DNA of 64,000 bases, taken from Bacteroidia bacterium (lineage in GTDB: Bacteria; Bacteroidota; Ignavibacteria; SZUA-365). Under the pieces are notes generated by a model. It did no database searches, had not been told where the DNA came from, and saw only the letters and a program-made list of their open reading frames with translations. Where the stretch lies: assembly GCA_027493955.1 (NCBI GenBank), contig JAOSJT010000001.1, positions 2,963,131 through 3,027,130 on the forward strand. Direction: 5' to 3'. Both the position numbers and the translations under genes were made by a program. The first letter of the stretch is position 1. Each line of letters starts with the position of its first letter. Shown here in pieces: positions 1-8,471 of the stretch.

Positions 1-1
1 G

Positions 2-973
2 CTGATCGGACTGTGCATCACTGTGGTCAGCTATATCATGTTCGGCATGGCCGAATCTCTGACCGTGCTGTTCGTGTCACGGCTTCTCGGGGGCATAGGC
101 GGCGCGAACATCTCTGCGGCGCAGGCCTATATCGCGGACGTCACGCGTCCCGAGGAGCGCGCCAAGGGCATGGGCATGATCGGCGCCGCGTTCGGTTTGG
201 GCTTTGTATTCGGTCCCGTCATCGGCGGGGTTCTTGTCGGCTACGGCTACTCCGTCCCGGGTTATGCGGCCGCCATACTCAGCGCACTCGCGCTCGTCAC
301 CGCCGCCATTGCTCTGCCCGAATCGCTTCAGCGGAAGGGAGCGGTCGCGGAGGCCGCTTCCGCGGAATTCAGCTTTGCCTTGCTCTTCGATGCGCTGAAG
401 CGCCCTCTGGTCGGTCCCCTGTTGCTGCTCTTCTTTCTGGTCACCTTCGCGTATGCGAACATTTATGCCACCTTCCCCATGATTTCCACCCGGGAATTCG
501 GCATGACGGACAGAGAAGTCGGGTATCTCTTCGGCTTCATCGGTCTTGTCGGCGCTTTTACGCAGGGGTGGCTCATTCGTATTCTGGCACCGAAAATCGA
601 GGAACGCCTGCTGTTCATCGGAGGCGCGGTACTGGCAGCCATCGGCCTCGCGCTGATTCCGTTTTCCGTTTCTACGACGACACTGCTGATCATTCTCGCG
701 GTGCTCTCCCTGGGAACAGGCGTCATGACGCCCAGTTGCCTCGGGATGATTTCGCGTCACGCCGATCCGTCCCAACAGGGCGGCGTGCTCGGCATCAATC
801 AGGCGCTCGGAGCGCTGGGTCGCGTACTCGGTCCGATTTGGGGGGCCTTCGTGTTTGACGCCGCCGGAACATCGTGGCCGTTTCTCACCGGCGGTATCGT
901 CATGAGCCTTGTCGTCATTCTCGCATGGATCAGTCTCAGAGTACCGTCGCGAGACGGTGTTGTACAGCTCTGA
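2..973 (+). CDS. MFS drug/metabolite transporter, 5'-truncated by window edge
   Basis: The reading frame is open to the first bases of the window, so the N-terminus is missing; about 323 codons are visible, roughly the last three quarters of a 12-helix major facilitator. The visible part opens with the conserved helix-4/5 region (RLLGGIGGANISAAQAYIAD, then TRPEERAKGMGMIGAAFGLGFVFGPVIGG), which is the TetA/DHA1 subgroup signature, followed by repeated hydrophobic membrane segments to the C-terminus. It is probably an inner-membrane proton-coupled exporter of small molecules; the substrate cannot be told from sequence. The stop is 33 bp before the downstream phosphatase start, so the two may share a transcript. 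MFS membership is secure; a drug-efflux role is inference from subgroup likeness. Confidence 0.85.
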   Translation: MIGLCITVVSYIMFGMAESLTVLFVSRLLGGIGGANISAAQAYIADVTRPEERAKGMGMIGAAFGLGFVFGPVIGGVLVGYGYSVPGYAAAILSALALVTAAIALPESLQRKGAVAEAASAEFSFALLFDALKRPLVGPLLLLFFLVTFAYANIYATFPMISTREFGMTDREVGYLFGFIGLVGAFTQGWLIRILAPKIEERLLFIGGAVLAAIGLALIPFSVSTTTLLIILAVLSLGTGVMTPSCLGMISRHADPSQQGGVLGINQALGALGRVLGPIWGAFVFDAAGTSWPFLTGGIVMSLVVILAWISLRVPSRDGVVQL

Positions 974-1006
974 CGTGATCACCATTTATCGCATTCAGGA
1001 TATTCC

Positions 1007-2236
1007 ATGACACAGCGCACTCTGTACAGATTGATCGAGGATATTGGACGTCGGGATTTCGACAACGAAGACGATCTCCTCAAGGCGATTCTCAATGAAA
1101 TCGTGCAGAACGAACGCATCAGCATCACAGGGGGACGCATCTGGAAACTGCTTCCGGAAAAGCGGCGGTACACGTTGATGCACGAAAGCGGCAACATCGA
1201 GTCCGTCGGTATCGGCTTCACTATCAGTCTCAAGGGCTACCCGGTATTCGAGCAGGTGGCGCGTAAGGGTACCGTGCTCGCCGATGAAACCAATGCCGCT
1301 CTGAAGAAAAAAGGCATCGTGCGCTATTCCGCCACAGGTATCGGCGACCGAGTGACTATCGGGGTTCTGTCGTTCTATGAATATCTGATGGCGTTCAATA
1401 CCGTCTCCGTCGACAACGAGCTGCGTTACATGCTCGGTATTGCCGGGCAGGCGGTGACACAGCTTCTTTCCGGCCGGCGCAGCGAGAAGCAGCGCATGGA
1501 ATTGCTCACGGAAATGGAGCATGCGCGCGATCTTCAGCGACGCATTCTTCCGCAGCACGAGTATTCCTTCGGGCGCTACGAACTGTACGGTGTGAGTGTG
1601 CCGGAGAAAACCGTCGGCGGAGATTTTTTCAACTACTATGAAATTCCGGGTGATCACGATCGCCTGGCCATCGCCGTGGGTGACGCCGCGAGCAAGGGTT
1701 TTCCCGCCGCGGTACAGGCGCTGTTCGTTTCCGGCGCGCTGATGATGAGTGTCGAAGCGGAGAGCAAGATCTCCTCCATGCTGCGACGCATCAACACGAT
1801 CAACAGGAAAATTTTTCCACAGGAGCGCTTTCTCACACTCTGCTACTGTGAGCTGTTTGACGGCGACGAGGGTCTGATGCTCTACTCCAACGCAGGGCAC
1901 CCCAAGCCGATGCACTATCACGCCGCCAGCGCTTCCTGCACAGAGCTCAGCGTTACCGGTCCGGTGATCGGCCTGCTGCCGGATGCCCATTTCTCCGTCA
2001 CCAACACAAACATCCTGAAAGATGACGTGTTGGTGATTTACACCGATGGCATCTCCGAAGCCAACGACGGCGACGAAGAATTCGGCGAAGGCAAACTGAT
2101 GGAGTGCATTCGACGCAACGGCCAACTTTCCGCCAAAGAAATTTGCCAGACGATACTGCAGGAGGTGCAGACCTTCAGCGCACACGGAAGACATTCCGAC
2201 GACAAAACCCTCGTCGTCATCAAGCGTACCCGCTAA
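1007..2236 (+). CDS. PP2C-family SpoIIE/RsbU-type serine phosphatase with N-terminal GAF-like domain
   Basis: This 409-residue protein has a GAF-like sensor region (about 1-155), a short helical linker containing ARDLQRRILP (173-182), which in RsbU/SpoIIE proteins precedes the catalytic domain, and then a PP2C-type phosphatase domain. Metal-binding motifs are visible: VGGDFF (Asp206), GDAASKG (225-231), a central SNAGHPKP, YTDGISEA and the C-terminal SDDKTLVV. Such proteins dephosphorylate anti-sigma-factor antagonists in partner-switching pathways. No STAS antagonist or RsbW-type kinase lies nearby, so the partner is unknown. There is no signal peptide or membrane segment, which suggests a cytosolic protein. 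The ATG start fits the beginning of the conserved region and lies 33 bp after the MFS stop. Confidence 0.9.
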   Translation: MTQRTLYRLIEDIGRRDFDNEDDLLKAILNEIVQNERISITGGRIWKLLPEKRRYTLMHESGNIESVGIGFTISLKGYPVFEQVARKGTVLADETNAALKKKGIVRYSATGIGDRVTIGVLSFYEYLMAFNTVSVDNELRYMLGIAGQAVTQLLSGRRSEKQRMELLTEMEHARDLQRRILPQHEYSFGRYELYGVSVPEKTVGGDFFNYYEIPGDHDRLAIAVGDAASKGFPAAVQALFVSGALMMSVEAESKISSMLRRINTINRKIFPQERFLTLCYCELFDGDEGLMLYSNAGHPKPMHYHAASASCTELSVTGPVIGLLPDAHFSVTNTNILKDDVLVIYTDGISEANDGDEEFGEGKLMECIRRNGQLSAKEICQTILQEVQTFSAHGRHSDDKTLVVIKRTR

Positions 2237-2272
2237 TTGTTATTGTTGTTGTACGAAAGATCCGATACCACC

Positions 2273-4015
2273 ATGTCAGGTACACGCATCCCTCTCCTCC
2301 TGTTGTTGTTGCTCCCTCTGATGACCACGCACGCCCGCTCCGAGATCACCGCGATGACGGTCGTTTCCGGCTCGACGCGATTTACCGTGCCCGCGTTCAC
2401 GCACGACAAAGTGCTGTACGCCTCCATCACGGAGCTGAGCAAGCGTCTGTCCTTCCCCTTGTGGGGCAGCGCTGAGCATGCCAAAATTGAAGTGCGCGTC
2501 GGTGAGGCGCGCATGAAGCTCACTGCGGGCAATCCCTTCGTGGTCGTGATCGCACAAAAAGACAACAGCGTCAGCGAAGTATATCAAATGCCCGGCGAGG
2601 TCATGAAAACGGATGCCGCGTATTATGTGCCCATGCCGTCGCTCCTCCCGCTGCTGGCAAGGCTCATGAAACGCTCACTGACGCTCGACCGCGATGCGGC
2701 TCTGTTGACGGTCACGACCGAAACGGCGGGACTCGCCCGCATCACCGGCTCATCGGCAAGCAACACGTCTCCAGGTACAACACGCACGCAGTCCGCGACG
2801 AACCGAAATATCGTCGCCGATGAAACACCTGCGGCGGAGCAGCCGGGCACAACACCCGCAAAAAATGCCGGACCGGTGTCGGAAGCGCTTGCACCTCGCG
2901 CCATCGTCCCCGAAGCCGCCACGCGCTTCGACATTTCACATCTTACGGTGGATTCCAGAAAGAACGGCGTGCTCGTTCGCGTTCACTCGAAGAAGAAGAC
3001 CGCGAAGTTCGAGAGTGAGCTCGATGGCGAAGGTCGTCTGCTTGTTTCCATCGAAGGCGCCACCGCAGACATCGCGAATCTGCGACAGACGCCGACTGAC
3101 GGTGAGAGCGTGACCTCCGTCATGGCGGAGCAACTCGGCGGCAACGTGCGCCTGATTCTTGGACTCAACGGTGACTTCACTTCGCATAAGGTATCACGCG
3201 ATGTGCGCACGAACGATCTCCTCGTTTCGCTCTACAAGCAGGTGGATGTACACAAGGTGGTCCGCGAAGAGCAGTCGGGACCGCGAGGCGGCGACCGCAG
3301 CAAGTGGAAACTCGATTGCATCGTGATCGATCCGGGGCACGGCGGCAAGGATCCCGGCGCCATCGGCGTCAGCGGCATCAAGGAGAAAAACATCACACTC
3401 GGCATGGCGCTGAAGCTGGGCAAGCTGATCGAAGAAAACATGCCAGGCGTTCGCGTCGAGTACACCCGCAAAGACGATACCTTCGTCCCACTGGATAAGC
3501 GCGGTCAGATGGCGAACGCGGCCGGCGGCAAGCTCTTCATTTCCCTGCATTGCAACTCCACGGAGAAGAAACCTTCCAACGCGCGCGGTTTCGAAGTGTA
3601 CATCCTTCGGCCGGGACGTACGGAAGAAGCCATTCGCATCGCCGAATTCGAAAACTCCGTTATCAAGTTTGAAAAGGATTACGAGAAGCGCTACGCCAAG
3701 CTGACGGACGAAAATTTCATCCTGATCAATATGGCGCAAAGCGCCTATGCCAAATACAGCGAACGCGTGGCCGAGCTGATGCACGAAAAGGTAAAACGCA
3801 GTCCGCAGATCAGCAGCAAGGGAGTCAAACAGGCCGGATTTTACGTACTCGTCGGCGCCTCCATGCCCAGCGTCCTCATCGAAGCAGGCTTCCTCTCCAA
3901 CACGAAGGAAGAGCAATACCTCGCGACACAGGCAGGTCAATCCCATCTCGCACGGCTGTTCTATGACGCCATAGCGGATTTCGCCGTGGAATATGAGAAA
4001 AGTCTCAAGGAATAA
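2273..4015 (+). CDS. N-acetylmuramoyl-L-alanine amidase (Amidase_3) with AMIN-like domain
   Basis: The frame is open from a TTG at 2237, but the ATG at 2273 gives a classic signal peptide (MSGTRI, a Leu-rich core, then THARS), so I use it (580 aa). The N-terminal third resembles a copper-amine-oxidase-N/stalk-like beta domain. A low-complexity Thr/Ala/Pro linker and an AMIN-like beta domain (about 220-340) follow. The last ~230 residues are an Amidase_3 zinc hydrolase: DPGHGG (His about 355), the EKN glutamate (about 371), SLHCNS (His about 426) and the catalytic LIEAGFLSN glutamate (about 536). It should cleave the MurNAc-L-Ala bond of periplasmic peptidoglycan, as AmiA/B/C do in cell separation. 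The gene starts 36 bp after the phosphatase stop. Confidence 0.92.
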   Translation: MSGTRIPLLLLLLLPLMTTHARSEITAMTVVSGSTRFTVPAFTHDKVLYASITELSKRLSFPLWGSAEHAKIEVRVGEARMKLTAGNPFVVVIAQKDNSVSEVYQMPGEVMKTDAAYYVPMPSLLPLLARLMKRSLTLDRDAALLTVTTETAGLARITGSSASNTSPGTTRTQSATNRNIVADETPAAEQPGTTPAKNAGPVSEALAPRAIVPEAATRFDISHLTVDSRKNGVLVRVHSKKKTAKFESELDGEGRLLVSIEGATADIANLRQTPTDGESVTSVMAEQLGGNVRLILGLNGDFTSHKVSRDVRTNDLLVSLYKQVDVHKVVREEQSGPRGGDRSKWKLDCIVIDPGHGGKDPGAIGVSGIKEKNITLGMALKLGKLIEENMPGVRVEYTRKDDTFVPLDKRGQMANAAGGKLFISLHCNSTEKKPSNARGFEVYILRPGRTEEAIRIAEFENSVIKFEKDYEKRYAKLTDENFILINMAQSAYAKYSERVAELMHEKVKRSPQISSKGVKQAGFYVLVGASMPSVLIEAGFLSNTKEEQYLATQAGQSHLARLFYDAIADFAVEYEKSLKE

Positions 4016-4038
4016 TTTCCCGCGAATCGCGCGCTCGT

Positions 4039-4113
4039 AAAAAGGTGAAAAGGAGAAATGGTGAAAAGGTAAGAGACTGTTACCTTTTCACCTTTTTTCC
4101 TTTTCACCTTTTT
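4039..4113. repeat. Long purine/pyrimidine inverted repeat, possible terminator
   Basis: A purine-rich arm (AAAAAGGTGAAAAGGA... GGTGAAAAGGTAA) is followed 7 bases later by a pyrimidine-rich arm (TTACCTTTTCACC... TCCTTTTCACCTTTTTT). The GGTGAAAAGG unit occurs twice in each arm. The structure could fold into a ~30-bp hairpin ending in T-runs downstream of the amidase, so transcription termination is plausible. Unlike an ordinary terminator it is GC-poor and internally repeated. Confidence 0.6.
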
Positions 4114-4240
4114 TCCTTTTCACGACCACCCGGGTATCCGCACGGAGCAAGGATATTCGTCAATCGTCACTTGACATTCACTGCGCCATCGGCTACCTTG
4201 CCCGCGAGAAGCCGCACATTTTTCCGGAAGGAGTATCGCA

Positions 4241-4423
4241 ATGCGAAAGACGTTCAGGTGCGCCTGGTGTTTTGAGATCAATGAGATCTTCATAGATCTC
4301 TCTGCCGGGGAGGATCAGGAGTACGAAGAGGACTGCCAGGTGTGTTGCCGGCCCAACACTCTCAGGGTACACATCGACATTGATGCCCGCAGGGTGACAC
4401 TCGAAAACGAAGCGGAAGGATAG
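4241..4423 (+). CDS. CPXCG-motif cysteine-rich small protein
   Basis: This 60-residue protein has paired CxxC motifs (CAWC near residue 7 and CQVC near 33), followed by a C-terminal beta strand (VHIDIDARRVTL). This is the pattern of the small CPXCG cysteine-rich family, whose members probably bind zinc and have no established function. The first motif is CAWC rather than CPxC. An AAGGAG ribosome-binding site lies about 9 bases before the ATG. The gene stands alone between the amidase hairpin and the BNR gene cluster. The coding call rests on the good ribosome-binding site and the family pattern. Confidence 0.75.
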   Translation: MRKTFRCAWCFEINEIFIDLSAGEDQEYEEDCQVCCRPNTLRVHIDIDARRVTLENEAEG

Positions 4424-4574
4424 CGCCCCAACATACCGCACCGAAGCCCTTCCGGCCAATTCCCGGAGAAGCTGTCGTGTTTCAGTCGCCCGCCACAATC
4501 CGCCGTCATTGGTGCCACTCCCGCACGTGTTATCCTGCCTGGCAGCCGGTATCGTGCAGGGACAGCGTACCGCA

Positions 4575-4603
4575 TTGACAATCGCCTGCTCTGAGTGTAG
4601 TTT
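4575..4603 (+). promoter_or_regulatory. Possible sigma70-type promoter upstream of the BNR gene
   Basis: TTGACA (4575-4580) is followed 17 bp later by TAGTTT (4598-4603), about 70 bp before the ATG at 4672. The -35 box is perfect and the -10 box is weak. The rest of the 4424-4671 spacer shows no credible gene. Confidence 0.35.
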
Positions 4604-4671
4604 ACATATGCTCGGCCCTTTCTCACTTTTCCGAGACTGTATCGATTCGTGTTTACATTCGCGAGGTAGTT

Positions 4672-7600
4672 ATGTGCATCCGGAACGCGTTCATTATTCG
4701 TGTTCTCCTGCTTGCGTTTTTCCTCCCGGCAGTCGCCGCGGCACAAGGTACGCTCATTCATACGGATACTCCCACGGGTGATGCCGCCTTCAAGGAAAAA
4801 GCCCGCGCGCGCGCGGAGTATTTCTTCAACCGCGTGGCCTGGCCGAGCGGCGTGATTCCGGAAGGTGCGCGCGAAAAAGCCTGGCGGGCATCACGCGAGC
4901 TTCCCCTGTTCCACGGCGGCGGAAAGCACACCCTGTCGCGCGAGCTGGAGTGGAAGAACATCGGCCCCTTCAATGTCGGAGGTCGCATTTTCGGACTCGC
5001 GTTCAATCCCGGGCGGCCCGCGACCATGTATGCGGCAGCAGCCAACGGTGGTGTGTGGCGTTCGTACGATGCCGGCTTGCACTGGGAATCCGTGTCCGAG
5101 GACTTCCCCACGCAGGCGATGGGGACTCTGGTCGTGGATCCCGTGGATACGAATATCGTGTACGCAGGCACCGGCGACGCGAGCTTCGGCTCGCTCTCGT
5201 TCGACGGCGCGGGCATGTTTAAGAGCACGAACGGAGGACAGAGCTGGTTCGAGGTCGGAGCCGGTACGCTCCCGGACTATGCCAATATCAGCGACATGGC
5301 CATCAATCCCGCCAACCCTTCCGTACTCTACGCCGCAGTCCCTGATGGCGTCCGTGAAGCGTCGCAGCAGGGCATCTGGAGGACGCGTGACGGCGGTGAT
5401 ACGTGGCAACTCGTATTTCCCGGTCGCTGCACAGATATCATCATCGATCCGCTCCATCCGGATGTGCTGTATACCGTGTCGAGCATCATCTTTCAGGGCG
5501 GTGCCGCACCCGCCAATCAGGGCCTGTACAAGACCACGGACGGAGGCGATACCTGGACGCGCCTCGATCTCGGCATACCCCCCGAAACCATCGGCCGTAC
5601 CGGCATGGGCATATGCGCGACGCAGCCCGATGTACTGTACCTCGGTGTGTCGCACATTGTCGGGACGGGACGTACACCGTTACTCGGGGTCTTCAAATCC
5701 GTGGATGCGGGAGCGACCTGGACCAAACTGCCCGTGCCATTCGACTACATGATCTCGCAGGGCTGGTTCGACAATATTATTGGTGTACATCCCACGAATC
5801 CGGATATCGTGTACGCGGGCGGTGTGAAGCTCATTCGTTCTTCCGACGGAGGCGCGACCTGGGAACGCATCGCCGATCAGCTCGCGGGCGGCATCCTGCA
5901 TGTCGATCAGCATGAAATCGAGTTCGATCCCACCGATCCCGATCGCGTGTACGTTGGCAACGACGGCGGTCTGTATCTGCTGACCAATGCTGGCCAGACT
6001 CTGGAGAAGCGCGATATCGGCATGAGCATCACGCAATTCATAGGCGGCGACATGTATCCCGGCACTGACGCCTTCGCCTTCGGCGGCACGCAGGACAACG
6101 GGACGCTGATTTCGGAGCAACAGATCAATTTTGCACTTTCGCTCTACGGCGACGGAGGACACGGCTTCATACATCCCGCCGCGCCAAACAACATGTACAC
6201 GACGCAGGAGCAGCTCAAGCTCTGGCGCTCGCAGGACTTCGGGCGCACCTGGTCCTGGGCCAACGGCGATCTGCCCAATGAAGGATCGCTATTCTACATT
6301 CCGTATGATATGGACAGGAACGACCCCGAGCGCCTCTTTCTCGGCACGTACCGAATGTACCGCAGCACGAACGGCGGTGTGAACTGGAGTCAGCGGCAAA
6401 GCTGTCTCTTCCCGGCACCGAGCGGCGGGTGCTACTATATCACCTCGGTCAGTATCGCTCCCTACAACGCAAACCTCATACTCGCCGCCGGTCCGGGACA
6501 GACCGCACTATCACAGGATGGCGGCGATTCCTGGCAAGTCACCTCCTCTGGCCTGCCGGTATCAGCCTGCAGCGCCTTCCGCACCTTCCGGCCAAACGTC
6601 CTGTATGCCACGTTCAGCGGCTATGGTGTGCCCAAAGTGTGGAGATCCGGCGACAACGGTTCTACCTGGACCGATATCAACGGCAATCTGCCGGATATCC
6701 CGACCTACGACGTCATGGAACTTGACGGCAACATCATCATCGGGACGGAACTCGGCGTGTTCATTTCCGAAGACGAAGGCAGTACGTGGCAGCGACTGGG
6801 GACAGGCATGCCGGCGCTGTGCGTGCAACGTCTGCTCTATCAGGAAGAGACAGGAGTTCTCCGCGCTATCACGCACGGACGCGGCATGTACGACGCACAA
6901 TGGCTGCACATCCCGCCGTCCGCACCGGTGTTCGTTTCAACCCCGGACACCGAGACACTGCATATGCGTCAACCCTTCGTGTATGCGCCGGTGGTCCATG
7001 CCACACCGCGCCCCACATTCAGACTGCTCGAAGCACCGCAAGGTGCGACCATTGATCCTGTGCTGGGTGTCGTGCGCTGGACGGCGAGCGATATCGTTGC
7101 GCGTTTCACCATTGAAGCGGAAAACAGCACAGGAAAAACCGAGCAGTCCTGGGTGCTCGCCACCAATGATGTGCTCATGACCGACTGGGAGATCGTGTCC
7201 CACACGCCGATGACTACCGCAGTCAATCACGCATTTCTCGCTGCGGATAACTCTCTGTGGCTGGCCCGCGATACGGCCTGGATTTCCCGCTCCACCGACG
7301 CCGGACGGACTTGGGAGCACCTGCGCCTGCCCGACACCGAGGTTTCCGTGATCAGCGTATTCGCTTTTGACAAAAACACCGCCTTCGTCGGGACCGGCGG
7401 TCCGCAAAGTCTGATGAACACCGGCAGCGGTCATATCTGGAAAACCACGGACGGCGGTATGAGCTGGACCGATCAGCTCTACGGCATCGATTCCCGTTTC
7501 GCGAATATCCACTTCTGGGACGCACAGAACGGTATCGCCGCTTCGCAGGGCGCAAATGATTCCGCCGATGTGTTCCTGACCTCGAACGGAGGCACGACCT

Positions 7601-8424
7601 GGACACGCAGCGCGCGTGTGCTTGCGCGTGTTCCCATGTACAACACAATCACATTCGCCGACAGGAATCTCGGATGGTTCGGGACATCGGACTACTACAT
7701 CCGCGGCGACGCGGCTCTGCTCCGAACAACCGACGGCGGCCGCAGTTGGGAGCCGAAGAATTTCGGAACCGGCATGATATATGTGTCCGATATCGCTTTT
7801 CTTGACGGCCAATACGGCTGGGGTATAGATGAAATGCGACGCACGATCAAGAAATCCACAAGCGGCGGACAACGCTGGATCACGACCTCCTACCCGATGA
7901 ACGGCGAACGGCTGGTCGGGATGGCTGTGGACAAAGCGAGCCGCACCGTGTGGGTCCTGAGCGACGCGCATGCCTGGGCATCCCGCGATCTCGGGCTTAC
8001 CTGGATGAAAACCACGCTCGTCCCTGTCGGCGACATGCTCGGAATCGTCTTTGCGGATTCCGTTCGCGGCTGGGCGGTTTCGCGCAACGGCATTGTACAG
8101 GAACTGATGCGCGATCCCTTCGTCGTCTCCGCAGCCCAACCTCCCACCCCCGGCGGGGCGGAGCTCCAGGCTCCATGGCCCAATCCTTTGAGCTACGGCA
8201 CGGATGCCGTACAAATTCCTTTCCGCCTTATGAGGCCCGGCCCGGTGCGCATCTCCATCGTCAACAGCGCAGGTAAAGAGGTTGCCGTCGCCGCCGAAAA
8301 TCACTTCCCCGCGGGAAACCACTTCGCTTCCTGGACTCCCGACGGATTCAGCAACGGCATGTATTTCATCACCATGAAATCCGATGCCGGCACCAGCACA
8401 CGGAGTATGATCATCGCACGATGA
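4672..8424 (+). CDS. Secreted BNR/Asp-box (sortilin/sialidase-like) repeat protein with divergent T9SS sorting domain
   Basis: This 1250-residue protein starts with a signal peptide ending in AAAQ. Most of it is a series of Asp-box/BNR repeats (SxDGGxTW forms such as STNGGQSW, TTDGGDTW, SVDAGATW, SEDEGSTW, TTDGGRSW), expected to fold as two beta-propellers as in VPS10/sortilin and BNR glycosyl-hydrolase-like proteins. Between the propellers, around residue 755-830, is a He_PIG/cadherin-like Ig segment (ATIDPVLGVVRWTA). The last ~85 residues (PWPNPLSYGTDAV... FSNGMYFITMKSD) are a divergent T9SS type A sorting domain, so the product is probably exported through the outer membrane. No catalytic residues are evident; a binding or adhesion role is as likely as enzymatic activity. 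A paralogue follows directly. Confidence 0.85.
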   Translation: MCIRNAFIIRVLLLAFFLPAVAAAQGTLIHTDTPTGDAAFKEKARARAEYFFNRVAWPSGVIPEGAREKAWRASRELPLFHGGGKHTLSRELEWKNIGPFNVGGRIFGLAFNPGRPATMYAAAANGGVWRSYDAGLHWESVSEDFPTQAMGTLVVDPVDTNIVYAGTGDASFGSLSFDGAGMFKSTNGGQSWFEVGAGTLPDYANISDMAINPANPSVLYAAVPDGVREASQQGIWRTRDGGDTWQLVFPGRCTDIIIDPLHPDVLYTVSSIIFQGGAAPANQGLYKTTDGGDTWTRLDLGIPPETIGRTGMGICATQPDVLYLGVSHIVGTGRTPLLGVFKSVDAGATWTKLPVPFDYMISQGWFDNIIGVHPTNPDIVYAGGVKLIRSSDGGATWERIADQLAGGILHVDQHEIEFDPTDPDRVYVGNDGGLYLLTNAGQTLEKRDIGMSITQFIGGDMYPGTDAFAFGGTQDNGTLISEQQINFALSLYGDGGHGFIHPAAPNNMYTTQEQLKLWRSQDFGRTWSWANGDLPNEGSLFYIPYDMDRNDPERLFLGTYRMYRSTNGGVNWSQRQSCLFPAPSGGCYYITSVSIAPYNANLILAAGPGQTALSQDGGDSWQVTSSGLPVSACSAFRTFRPNVLYATFSGYGVPKVWRSGDNGSTWTDINGNLPDIPTYDVMELDGNIIIGTELGVFISEDEGSTWQRLGTGMPALCVQRLLYQEETGVLRAITHGRGMYDAQWLHIPPSAPVFVSTPDTETLHMRQPFVYAPVVHATPRPTFRLLEAPQGATIDPVLGVVRWTASDIVARFTIEAENSTGKTEQSWVLATNDVLMTDWEIVSHTPMTTAVNHAFLAADNSLWLARDTAWISRSTDAGRTWEHLRLPDTEVSVISVFAFDKNTAFVGTGGPQSLMNTGSGHIWKTTDGGMSWTDQLYGIDSRFANIHFWDAQNGIAASQGANDSADVFLTSNGGTTWTRSARVLARVPMYNTITFADRNLGWFGTSDYYIRGDAALLRTTDGGRSWEPKNFGTGMIYVSDIAFLDGQYGWGIDEMRRTIKKSTSGGQRWITTSYPMNGERLVGMAVDKASRTVWVLSDAHAWASRDLGLTWMKTTLVPVGDMLGIVFADSVRGWAVSRNGIVQELMRDPFVVSAAQPPTPGGAELQAPWPNPLSYGTDAVQIPFRLMRPGPVRISIVNSAGKEVAVAAENHFPAGNHFASWTPDGFSNGMYFITMKSDAGTSTRSMIIAR

Positions 8425-8471
8425 TGCTCCGGCACCTCAGCCCTCGCGACAGTTATTGAAGGATCAGGATC

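Noticed and set aside
4509-4781. 90-residue frame before the BNR gene
   Set aside because: It overlaps the BNR start in another frame, has no ribosome-binding site and holds the candidate promoter.
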